From contig JBBIII010000071.1 of the NCBI GenBank assembly GCA_037446575.1, positions 1 to 12,615 of the forward strand: a stretch of 12,615 nt of DNA. Direction: 5' to 3'. The notes under the pieces are model-generated. The model ran no database searches. It was given only the letters and a program-made list of their open reading frames with translations, and was not told the origin of the DNA. This DNA is from JBBIII01 sp037446575. Lineage in GTDB: Bacteria > Bacteroidota > Ignavibacteria > UBA10030. Both the position numbers and the translations under genes were made by a program. Each line of letters opens with the position of its first letter. The stretch's first letter is position 1. This document shows positions 1 to 6,174 of the stretch, in pieces.

Positions 1-1
1 C

Positions 2-23
2 GTTAGGCGAAAATGGCAGCGTT
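2..23 (+). repeat. Left inverted repeat of R-M cassette (attC-core-like)
   Basis: This 22-base sequence starts GTTAGGCGAA and ends TGGCAGCGTT. It recurs in inverted orientation at 2019-2039 with one substitution and one single-base length difference. The two copies bracket the methyltransferase/endonuclease pair. The outermost seven bases, GTTAGGC, fit the integron attC core box GTTRRRY, as expected at the start of a gene cassette. The similarity continues about 14 bases further into the cassette, which attC sites do not normally require. Terminal repeats of a small mobile element are therefore equally possible. The sequence outside the left copy lies beyond the window. Confidence 0.7.
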
Positions 24-84
24 CCAATTTTTTTCAAATAGGAATTCGCTAATTTTCAAGAATTATAGTAAATTGAATTAAATT

Positions 85-1410
85 ATGGCTACACACCATA
101 AAATAATTATCGGAGACTCCCGAAGAATGTCTGAACTACAAGATGAATCTGTTCATCTTGTGGTTACCTCACCACCCTATTGGCAACTCAAAGATTACGG
201 AGACGAAAAACAATTGGGTTTTCATGATTCCTATGAGGGATATATTAATAATCTTAACCTGGTATGGAAGGAGTGCTACCGAGTCTTACATAAGGGTTGT
301 AGACTTTGCATTAATATCGGAGATCAATTTGCCCGTTCGGTCTATTATGGGCGATATAAAGTCATTCCTATTAGAACTGAAATTATAAAGTTTTGCGAAA
401 CAATAGGAATGGATTATATGGGTGCGATAATTTGGCAAAAAGTAACTACGACAAATACAACTGGTGGTGCTTCAATAATGGGCTCTTTCCCATACCCAAG
501 AAATGGAATCCTAAAAATCGACTATGAATTCATTCTTATTTTCAAAAAACTTGGTGATCCACCAAAAGTCGAGAAAGAAATTAAAGAACTATCCAAATTA
601 ACTACAGAAGAATGGAACACTTATTTTGCTGGGCATTGGAATTTCGGAGGTGAAAAACAAGATAAACACTTAGCTATGTTCCCCGAAGAGTTACCACGGC
701 GACTTATACGAATGTTTACATTCGTAGGCGATACGATTCTTGATCCATTCTTGGGTAGTGGCACAACATCGTTAGCGGCAAAAAATCTTAGCAGAAATTC
801 TTTAGGATATGAAATAAATCCAAATTTTATCACTGTTATTAAAAACAAACTAAAGATTTCTGAACGAGATATTTTCGGTGATTCTACATTTGAGTTTGTC
901 ACTGCTAAAGATACTGACAATGATTTTAGTAAAGAAATAGATAACTTACCATACAAGTTTCATGATCCTCATACTCTGGATAAAAAGATTGACCCACGTA
1001 GTCTAAAGTTTGGCTCGAAAATTGAGAATGGTGATAATGGAAACAAAGTTGAGTTATATACAGTCAAAGAAGTTATCAGTCCCGAAGTCATCAAACTTAA
1101 CAATGACCTTACAGTCAGACTAATTGGAATTTCTGAAGACACCTCTTATCGAATTCAAGCTATTGATTTTTTAGAAAAAAAAATCAAAGGGCAGCGTGTA
1201 TTTCTTAGATTTGACAAAGATAAATATGATGAAAAAGGGAATTTATTTGCATATGTATATTTAAAAAATAAAACATTTATAAATGCTCATTTAGCAAAAA
1301 CGGGATTGGTATTGATTGATACCAATAGAGATTTTAAATTACGTGAAAAATTCCTTCGCCTTTCCAATCTTAAACATAGTCAATTTCAAACAAATCAATA
1401 TTCCTCATGA
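85..1410 (+). CDS. Type II DNA (cytosine-N4-type) methyltransferase with C-terminal SNase-like domain
   Basis: This is the modification enzyme of an R-M system. It should transfer a methyl group from S-adenosylmethionine to the exocyclic amine of a base in the recognition site, protecting host DNA. The catalytic motif TSPPYW (residues 28-33, preceded by GDSRRM and DESVHLVV) comes first. The SAM-binding motif DPFLGSGTT (220-228, followed by LGYEINP) comes second, which is the beta-class order. TSPPY rather than DPPY favours N4-cytosine. Residues about 322-430 resemble a staphylococcal nuclease/OB-fold domain: VRLIGI at 344-349, an AIDFLEKKIKG helix, then YVYLKNKTFINAHLAKTGL. Against S. aureus nuclease, Arg35 is kept (R345), but Asp21, Asp40, Glu43 and Arg87 align with E, S, T and N, so cleavage is unlikely. 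The ATG has no clear Shine-Dalgarno site. The stop overlaps the endonuclease start by four bases (ATGA). Probable target is CTAG, inferred from the partner. Confidence 0.93.
   Translation: MATHHKIIIGDSRRMSELQDESVHLVVTSPPYWQLKDYGDEKQLGFHDSYEGYINNLNLVWKECYRVLHKGCRLCINIGDQFARSVYYGRYKVIPIRTEIIKFCETIGMDYMGAIIWQKVTTTNTTGGASIMGSFPYPRNGILKIDYEFILIFKKLGDPPKVEKEIKELSKLTTEEWNTYFAGHWNFGGEKQDKHLAMFPEELPRRLIRMFTFVGDTILDPFLGSGTTSLAAKNLSRNSLGYEINPNFITVIKNKLKISERDIFGDSTFEFVTAKDTDNDFSKEIDNLPYKFHDPHTLDKKIDPRSLKFGSKIENGDNGNKVELYTVKEVISPEVIKLNNDLTVRLIGISEDTSYRIQAIDFLEKKIKGQRVFLRFDKDKYDEKGNLFAYVYLKNKTFINAHLAKTGLVLIDTNRDFKLREKFLRLSNLKHSQFQTNQYSS
1048..1374 (+). other. Degenerate staphylococcal-nuclease-like domain within the methyltransferase
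   Basis: Codons 322-430 of the methyltransferase encode a segment whose order of strands and helix matches the SNase/TNase family. The order is VKEVISPEVIKL (family VIDGDTVKL), VRLIGIS (family VRLIGID), a helix ending KKIKGQ, VFLRFD, then YDEKGNLFAYVYL (family DKYGRxxAYVY) and FINAHLAKTGL (family NxxLVxxGL). The acidic calcium ligands and catalytic Glu and second Arg are substituted. I infer a DNA-binding or structural role rather than nuclease activity. The alignment was made by eye. Confidence 0.72.
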
Positions 1411-1997
1411 AAATAGTCCTCAGTTCAGCAGAAGTACGAGAATTGTTAAATGCTCCACCACCGGAATTACCAACATATGTCTCACCTATTTTAAATTTAG
1501 CCAATCGTTTCGCTTCCGGTACAAGACCAAAGGTGGTAGGGCAAATGTCAGATTTGATTCAAGAATTTGATGGTCGAAGTTTAGATGAATGGGCAGCATG
1601 GTATCAAGGAAGCCATCCTGATGCTATCGCGAAAGCTGTGAATCTAATTCGAAGTAAACTTACCGAATTTAAACGCGTTATTGAAAATATCACAGACGAA
1701 ATGATCGAGCTTTGGGTTAAAGACTTAGTTCTTGTAAAAACTTTTGTCGGTTTAAAATTTCAAGAAGCAATTCTCAAGAAAGTTGCAGAATCTACTGGGT
1801 TGAGTTACTCACTTTCATCACCCGAACAGGAATCAAAAGGAATAGATGGCGTAATTGGCGGACATGAAGTATCCATAAAACCTACATCTTGGAAAGATCA
1901 GGTTATACAAAGAGATACTTTGCAAGGTGTATTGATTTACTATCAAAAGACTGATGATGGTTTAGAAATCGAATTTGAGCAATCCGAATTTCGATGA
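1407..1997 (+). CDS. MjaI-family type II restriction endonuclease
   Basis: This is the restriction half of the R-M pair, expected to cut unmethylated double-stranded DNA. The 196-residue protein shows blocks I recognise from the MjaI family (Pfam RE_MjaI): NLANRFASGTRPKVVGQMSD (30-49), GLKFQEAILKKVAE (115-128), and ESKGIDGVIGG followed by VSIKP (142-159). These fit a PD-(D/E)XK nuclease core: E120 on the first core helix, D147, and K158 in the S-I-K variant of E-x-K. R.MjaI of Methanocaldococcus jannaschii recognises CTAG, so the same target is inferred here. The ATG lies inside the methyltransferase TCATGA stop and has no Shine-Dalgarno site, which suggests translational coupling so that modification precedes restriction. 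No controller (C) protein gene is visible. The gene appears intact. Confidence 0.88.
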   Translation: MKIVLSSAEVRELLNAPPPELPTYVSPILNLANRFASGTRPKVVGQMSDLIQEFDGRSLDEWAAWYQGSHPDAIAKAVNLIRSKLTEFKRVIENITDEMIELWVKDLVLVKTFVGLKFQEAILKKVAESTGLSYSLSSPEQESKGIDGVIGGHEVSIKPTSWKDQVIQRDTLQGVLIYYQKTDDGLEIEFEQSEFR

Positions 1998-2018
1998 ATG
2001 GAAAATTACTTACCAAAG

Positions 2019-2039
2019 AACGCTGCCACTTCGCCTAAC
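2019..2039 (-). repeat. Right inverted repeat of R-M cassette (attC-core-like)
   Basis: This is the inverted partner of the sequence at 2-23. On the plus strand it ends GCCTAAC (2033-2039), which fits the integron core box RYYYAAC, the complement of GTTRRRY. It begins 21 bases after the endonuclease stop, so the cassette is compact. I found no matching GTTRRRY box in the next 150 bases, so a complete attC site is not shown. Confidence 0.68.
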
Positions 2040-2058
2040 AGGCGTAACAACTACGCCT
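2040..2058. repeat. Short perfect hairpin abutting the right cassette end
   Basis: AGGCGTA (2040-2046) and TACGCCT (2052-2058) form a perfect 7-bp stem with a 5-base ACAAC loop, directly after GCCTAAC. The arrangement of core box, then inner stem arm, loop and inner arm, resembles half of an attC site. The outer GTTAGGC box that should follow is replaced by CATTTAA. Confidence 0.6.
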
Positions 2059-2306
2059 CATTTAATAAATATTATTGTGGCTCAACGCTTCCGCTCACTG
2101 AATTTAGTTTTTATGAGTTCCCTCCAGTATTGCGTTGCTATTGCAAACGAACTGTGAAAGAGACAAAATATAACAGTTCGACTTCAAGTGAGAGTAAAAT
2201 ATCATCAAACACGCTGAATATAAAAGGGAAAAAGAGAAAGGTAAAAGCCAAGATAATATATTGCACCCGATAACTATGAGACAGGTGATAGGTTTAGAAG
2301 CACAGA

Positions 2307-2345
2307 CTAAATGGACACGTAGCGGGGAGCGGAGTGTCCATTTAG
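2307..2345. repeat. 12-bp perfect inverted repeat (hairpin)
   Basis: CTAAATGGACAC (2307-2318) is the exact reverse complement of GTGTCCATTTAG (2334-2345). The 15-base G-rich spacer contains AGCGGGGAGCGGA. It is followed by CCGAG and A8 on the plus strand. No T-tract follows on either strand, so it is not a standard intrinsic terminator. It may be a dispersed palindromic repeat or a folded recombination site. Confidence 0.75.
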
Positions 2346-2416
2346 CCGAGAAAAAAAAGGCGGCATTTTGTATTTTTCAATATCAACAAACAATCTAAAT
2401 AAATAAGGAGAATACA

Positions 2417-2673
2417 ATGTCCAAAACAAACAGAGCCGCAGATGAAAAAACAGCATTGTTCTTGATTGTTTTTGTGGCTCAGGAACAACATTAAAATCAG
2501 CACAAATTAATTATCGTCGCTGGATTGGGATAGACAAATCTTCTTTAGCGATTAAAGCTATAAAAGATAAACTCAAGACTATAGACATTGATTTATTTAG
2601 TGCGAATCAATTCTATGAGTATTATAAAATTGATAATGCTGATGTAAATATTTCGGAATGCCAAGATAAATAA
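2417..2673 (+). pseudogene. Remnant of a DNA methyltransferase (C-terminal SAM-binding part, frameshifted)
   Basis: From 2461 to the stop at 2671-2673 one frame encodes LDCFCGSGTTLKSAQ, then RRWIGIDKSSLAIKAIKDKL. These are the FxGxG SAM-binding motif and the following motif II strand/helix of a beta-class DNA methyltransferase. That frame is closed upstream by TGA at 2443-2445. An ATG at 2417 with a good AAGGAG ribosome site reads a different frame and stops soon after. One extra A in the A6 run at 2445-2450 would join the two frames into about 85 codons. Even then, the catalytic (D/S)PPY half is missing, so no active enzyme is possible. Its motif I (DCFCGSGTT) differs from that of the intact methyltransferase (DPFLGSGTT), so it comes from a different enzyme and not a recent duplication. 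Confidence 0.82.
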
Positions 2674-2848
2674 TCCTCAGACAATTTAAATGTGTGATTA
2701 TCTTCTTTGACGAGAAATATTATTTTTCTTCCCCACGTAACTTTCTTTTCCTTTTCAACAACTTATTTAAAATGGCTTTTTTAAAAACCATTAGGTCGAG
2801 TGCTACTTCACCCATATATGTTTAATATCAAAATATTTTATGTCAGTC

Positions 2849-2870
2849 GGGGCGATTCATAAATCGCCCC
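2849..2870. repeat. GGGGCGATT/AATCGCCCC palindromic repeat (REP/MITE-like)
   Basis: This is a perfect 9-bp stem, GGGGCGATT (2849-2857) and AATCGCCCC (2862-2870), with a 4-base loop, followed by TACGAAG. It is markedly more GC-rich than the surrounding DNA. Hairpins of the form GGGGCGA-x-TCGCCCCTA are, to my recollection, scattered between genes in many environmental bacterial genomes. I take this as a dispersed repeat copy. It has no following T-tract and no gene to terminate. Confidence 0.72.
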
Positions 2871-2906
2871 TACGAAGATTTTCCTAAAATTTTTTATAAA
2901 CCTCAG

Positions 2907-2938
2907 TTTGCTTTTCACAACCATTTTCGGTATTGTTT
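2907..2938 (+). promoter_or_regulatory. Possible promoter for the M28 peptidase operon
   Basis: TTTG (2907-2910) lies 20 bases before TATTGTTT (2931-2938), a partial match to the Bacteroidota-type TTTG-N19-TAnnTTTG promoter. Both the spacing and the second box are imperfect. Initiation just downstream would fall before the ATG at 2978, in line with the chosen start. Confidence 0.25.
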
Positions 2939-2967
2939 TTAGGTTTTAGTCTATTTTCTATTCTTAC

Positions 2968-2971
2968 GGAG
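2968..2971 (+). promoter_or_regulatory. Ribosome binding site deciding the peptidase start
   Basis: GGAG lies six bases before the ATG at 2978. The same frame is open back to a TTG at 2933, but that codon has no comparable site. This supports ATG 2978 and places a signal peptide at the N-terminus. Confidence 0.7.
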
Positions 2972-2977
2972 CGACAG

Positions 2978-4540
2978 ATGCGACGCGTTTTATTTTTAAT
3001 TATTCTCAGTTCATCGTTACTTTTTTCTCAATCAATTGATAAGTCAATTAGGGTTGGTTACGAATCTATTAAAGCAACGGATTTAAAAACACATCTTGAA
3101 ATCTTGACGTCTGATAGTCTTGAAGGACGTGAAACTACATTCACCGGACAGAAAAAAGCCGCTAATTATATTGCAAATCATTTTACGAAATTGAAATTGG
3201 ACGCCATCGGAGATAACAGCAGTTACTTCCAGCATTTCGATGTTGAGGTAACAAAAGTAAATCCAAAAACTGCTGTTGAGATTGAATGGACCAACAGTAA
3301 AAAGAAATTTGCTTGGAAAGAACATTTAATAGCGGAAACAGCAAAAGATACGGTAGTCAGTGGGCAAGTTGCTTTTGTTGGATTTACAGATACAGAATTG
3401 GATTCCACATCTTCTGCTAAATTAGAGGGAAGGATAATATTTGTCTTCATTGGCAAAAAGAGTATAACAAGCGATACTTCCAAAGCGGCAACACTGAGAA
3501 GACTCTTTGCAATAAGGCGCGATGCGGGAACTGTTGCCTCCCTTATGATTCCCGACGAAAATGGACCCGCAACATTTCATAATGCTAAAAAAATTATAAG
3601 TGGCTTTGGAATAGATAACGGTATTATGAAGTTACCCGGCAGTATTTCAAGATTCAGAGCAAACTTCGTTCGGTTAATAATTACGCCCGAATTAGCAGAA
3701 GAAACATTAAAAAACAGCGGTGTAACGTTAAGCCAAATAAAACAAGCGGCGCTTCAAGACTCTCCTTTTAAACCATTATTTTTGGACAATGTAAAAATAA
3801 AAATTACGTCTAAACTCGATATAGAGATAAAACAAACAGAAAATGTAGTAGGATTTTTGCATGGAACGGATCCAGACTTGAAAAAACAAGTATTAGTTAT
3901 TTCTGCGCATTACGATCATATCGGCAAGAACGAAGAGGGTAAAATTTTCCCTGGCGCGGATGATAATGCAAGCGGGACTTCTGCTCTTTTAGAAATCGCA
4001 GAAGCTTTCATTAAAAATCCTTTAAAACCAAAAAGAAGCGTTCTTTTTATTGGTATGACGGGCGAAGAGAAAGGTCTATTCGGTTCTCAATATTATGTTA
4101 GTAATCCTTTGGTACCGTTAAATCAAACAATAGCTAATTTGAATATGGATATGTTAGGTCGAATGGATACAACTTATGAAGCGATGAAGGATTCGAACTA
4201 TATTTATATAGTTGGCTCAGATAAAATTAGTCTCGAGCTTGACAGTCTACTTGTTCTTTCCAACAATGAAACAGTAAAACTTAAACTTGATTATAGATAT
4301 AACGACGAGAGCGATCCTGAACGTTTTTACTATAGAAGCGACCATTATAATTTTGCAAAGAATGGAGTGCCAATAGTTTTCTTTTTCGACGGTATCAACA
4401 GAGATTATCATCAACCAACTGATACGCCCGATAAGATATTGCTCAATCGCATGGAGAAAGTCGGTAAGCTTGTCTACAACTTAGGATGGAAATTAGCTAA
4501 CCTTAATAGAATGCTTAATAAAACATCTACACGGGAATAA
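2978..4540 (+). CDS. Secreted M28-family zinc aminopeptidase
   Basis: This is a predicted exported metallopeptidase of family M28 (aminopeptidase Y/S-type) that removes N-terminal residues from peptides. Residues 1-20 (RR then LFLIILSSSLLF, then SQS) form a Sec signal peptide with possible cleavage after FSQ. Next comes the typical N-terminal segment LTSDSLEGRETTFTGQKKAANYI. A PA-like insert lies at about 120-270 (VSGQVAFVGF, LEGRIIFVF). The catalytic domain has all five ligand positions of a di-zinc centre: H311 (AHYDH), D329 (GADDNASG), E364 with catalytic E363 (TGEEKG), D391 (NMDMLG) and H478 (DYHQPTDT). At 520 residues it is normal for PA-containing M28 enzymes. birA follows after 6 bases, so they are probably cotranscribed. 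The substrate is unknown. Confidence 0.93.
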   Translation: MRRVLFLIILSSSLLFSQSIDKSIRVGYESIKATDLKTHLEILTSDSLEGRETTFTGQKKAANYIANHFTKLKLDAIGDNSSYFQHFDVEVTKVNPKTAVEIEWTNSKKKFAWKEHLIAETAKDTVVSGQVAFVGFTDTELDSTSSAKLEGRIIFVFIGKKSITSDTSKAATLRRLFAIRRDAGTVASLMIPDENGPATFHNAKKIISGFGIDNGIMKLPGSISRFRANFVRLIITPELAEETLKNSGVTLSQIKQAALQDSPFKPLFLDNVKIKITSKLDIEIKQTENVVGFLHGTDPDLKKQVLVISAHYDHIGKNEEGKIFPGADDNASGTSALLEIAEAFIKNPLKPKRSVLFIGMTGEEKGLFGSQYYVSNPLVPLNQTIANLNMDMLGRMDTTYEAMKDSNYIYIVGSDKISLELDSLLVLSNNETVKLKLDYRYNDESDPERFYYRSDHYNFAKNGVPIVFFFDGINRDYHQPTDTPDKILLNRMEKVGKLVYNLGWKLANLNRMLNKTSTRE

Positions 4541-4546
4541 CAGCAA

Positions 4547-5326
4547 ATGTATTCAGAAACGGAATTGTTGGATGGATTAAATACTAAAATATTTGGCCGC
4601 AAGCTCTATATTTACGATAACATAGAGTCTACGAACCTGCTTGCCAAGAAAGTAGCATCGCTTGGGGCTATAGAAGGGACTACAGTGATTACAGATTTAC
4701 AAACCGCAGGTCGTGGACGATTGGGACGAACTTGGATTGGCGATCCTGCAAGAAACTTGCTTCTTTCTATCGTTGTTCGTCCAAAGATTGATAATAAAAA
4801 AATGGGATTGCTTCCATTCTTTGCTTCAGTTGGCGCCTGTTTTACAATCGAGGGACTCACTGGATTACAATGCGAATGTAAATGGCCTAATGATTTAATA
4901 TTGAATGGAAAAAAATGTTGCGGTATTTTAATCGAAAGTTCTTTTCAGGAAAGTTCACTCGAATACGTCATAATCGGGATTGGAATTAATGTGAATCAGG
5001 AACATTTTGGAAATGACTTAGACAAAAAAGCCACTTCATTATTAAACGAATGTGGTAGAATAATAGAGGTTAAAGATGTATTTAAACAACTGATGATATC
5101 TTTAGAATCACTTTATTTAGATGTAAGGAGGGGGTATTTCGACACTGTGCTTCGGGAGTGGAAATCGAGAGCAAAAATGTTCGGCAGAGAAATAACCTTA
5201 CAGCAGATGGAAAAAGAAATTTCAGGTAAAGCGGTTGATTTATCGAATGATGGCGGTTTAATATTAGAATGTCGGGATGGATTACAGACATTTTATTCCG
5301 GCGACGTTACTATTAAAAAATGGTGA
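4547..5326 (+). CDS. birA: Biotin--[acetyl-CoA-carboxylase] ligase (class I BirA)
   Basis: The enzyme activates biotin with ATP to biotinyl-5'-AMP and attaches it to the conserved lysine of biotin carboxyl carrier protein, so it is needed for fatty acid synthesis. The 259-residue protein starts directly with the catalytic domain: ESTN (27-30), the biotinyl-AMP loop GRGRLGRTW (55-63), KWPNDL (112-117), GKKCCGILIE (121-130) and IIGIGINVN (142-150). A small C-terminal SH3-like domain follows (about 212-259). There is no N-terminal winged helix, so unlike E. coli BirA it should not act as the biotin operon repressor. The ATG lies 6 bases after the peptidase stop and has only a weak ribosome site, suggesting translational coupling. 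coaX lies 59 bases downstream. Confidence 0.95.
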   Translation: MYSETELLDGLNTKIFGRKLYIYDNIESTNLLAKKVASLGAIEGTTVITDLQTAGRGRLGRTWIGDPARNLLLSIVVRPKIDNKKMGLLPFFASVGACFTIEGLTGLQCECKWPNDLILNGKKCCGILIESSFQESSLEYVIIGIGINVNQEHFGNDLDKKATSLLNECGRIIEVKDVFKQLMISLESLYLDVRRGYFDTVLREWKSRAKMFGREITLQQMEKEISGKAVDLSNDGGLILECRDGLQTFYSGDVTIKKW

Positions 5327-5373
5327 TTTGTATTTGATTAGTAAGGCAATCTTAAAGTCAGTTCAATTTATAA

Positions 5374-5378
5374 AAGGA
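5374..5378 (+). promoter_or_regulatory. Ribosome binding site of coaX
   Basis: AAGGA lies seven bases before the ATG at 5386. A GTG at 5383 in the same frame is closer than optimal, so ATG 5386 is preferred. It gives the family-typical N-terminus MFIAIDIGNT. Confidence 0.6.
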
Positions 5379-5385
5379 CAATGTG

Positions 5386-6174
5386 ATGTTTATAGCTATT
5401 GATATCGGAAATACGAATACGGTAATTGGGATATATAAAGATGAATTTCTGTTAAAAACTTTACGAATAAAAAGTAACCCAAGCACTAAACAAGAAATTA
5501 TTATTGCAAAAATAAATTCATTTATTAGAAATGAAAAAGTGAAGAAAGAAGATATTACCGGGATAGGCATTTCATCCGTAGTTCCTGCGATTACGAAATT
5601 ATATTTATCTGCAATAAAAAAACATTTTAGCGTTAAACCTATGGTTGTAGATGCTAAGATGAAGCTTGGAATTAAGATTCATTATCACAATCCTAATCTT
5701 TTAGGAGTTGATAGAATTTGTTCTGCAATAGCCGGTTTTATAAAATATGGTGGTCCGCTTATCATAATAGATTTCGGAACAGCCACTACGTATAATGTTA
5801 TTGCATCTAATGGAGATTTTCTTGGCGGGGCAATTGCCCCGGGTATAAACACGACAATTATAGCGCTCCATTCACATACGGCAAAACTCCCAAAAGTGAA
5901 TTTAGAAATTCCGACTTCTCCAATTTGCAAAGAAACAGTTGAAGGAATACAGGCGGGTATCTTATATGGAGCAATAGACTCAGTTAAAGGAATGACAGAT
6001 CGAATTAAAAATGAGCTTCAATTAATCGAGCCGAAGGAAGTTAAAATTATTGCAACAGGTGGTCTTTCAGAGTTTATTGCAAACCACTTAAAAGTGATTC
6101 AATACATTGAGCCAAATTTAGTTTTGGATGGGATCAGATTGATTTGCGAAAGATTTAAGAATAAAAGAAATTAA
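5386..6174 (+). CDS. coaX: Type III pantothenate kinase
   Basis: The enzyme phosphorylates pantothenate with ATP, the first step of coenzyme A synthesis in the cytoplasm. The type III (CoaX) family belongs to the ASKHA fold, is insensitive to CoA feedback and requires a monovalent cation. Visible motifs are the phosphate-1 loop DIGNTNT (6-12), GVDR (107-110), DFGTATTYNVI (129-139, phosphate-2), GGAIAPGI (147-154) and ATGG (233-236). The length of 262 residues is normal. It follows birA, a common genomic pairing of cofactor genes. Its stop overlaps the stop of the convergent response regulator within TTAA (6171-6174), and no terminator lies between them. Confidence 0.95.
   Translation: MFIAIDIGNTNTVIGIYKDEFLLKTLRIKSNPSTKQEIIIAKINSFIRNEKVKKEDITGIGISSVVPAITKLYLSAIKKHFSVKPMVVDAKMKLGIKIHYHNPNLLGVDRICSAIAGFIKYGGPLIIIDFGTATTYNVIASNGDFLGGAIAPGINTTIIALHSHTAKLPKVNLEIPTSPICKETVEGIQAGILYGAIDSVKGMTDRIKNELQLIEPKEVKIIATGGLSEFIANHLKVIQYIEPNLVLDGIRLICERFKNKRN

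Larger units (their letters stand above)
1998..2416. other. Non-coding stretch after the R-M pair
   Basis: These 419 bases hold no convincing gene. The open frames here have no family resemblance and no ribosome binding site. The stretch contains the right inverted repeat (2019-2039), an adjoining 7-bp hairpin (2040-2058), and a region of short inverted repeats: CAACGC at 2083-2088 against GCGTTG at 2132-2137, and AGTTC/GAACT around 2116-2152. A large hairpin follows at 2307-2345, then an A8 run. The density of dyads suggests recombination-site or repeat debris rather than regulation of a gene. Confidence 0.6.
2674..2977. other. Intergenic region before the M28 peptidase
   Basis: About 300 AT-rich bases without a gene. 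They contain a dyad with AATGG/CCATT outer arms and T5/A5 inner arms (2771-2792), the GGGGCGATT hairpin (2849-2870), and a weak promoter candidate (2907-2938). Nothing else is recognisable. Confidence 0.6.

Noticed and set aside
143..388. Short frame inside the methyltransferase gene, and antisense frames such as 621-956
   Set aside because: They overlap a gene with clear motifs and have no start signals or recognisable protein features of their own.
1048..1374. Active nuclease making the methyltransferase a single-chain restriction-modification enzyme
   Set aside because: Four of five key SNase residues are substituted and a separate, intact endonuclease gene follows.
1998..2273. Open frame of about 91 codons after the endonuclease
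   Set aside because: It has no ribosome site and no family resemblance, its composition is irregular, and it runs through the inverted repeats. A chance frame is more likely.
2307..2345. Intrinsic terminator
   Set aside because: The stem is followed by CCGAG and A8 on the plus strand and by a mixed sequence on the minus strand, without the required T-tract.
2417..2673. Programmed frameshifting at the A6 run of the methyltransferase remnant
   Set aside because: Even a joined product of about 85 residues lacks the catalytic motif, so decay is the simpler explanation.
2933..2977. Upstream TTG extension of the M28 peptidase
   Set aside because: The ATG at 2978 has GGAG at proper spacing and gives a clean signal peptide. 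The extension would bury it behind a 15-residue segment.
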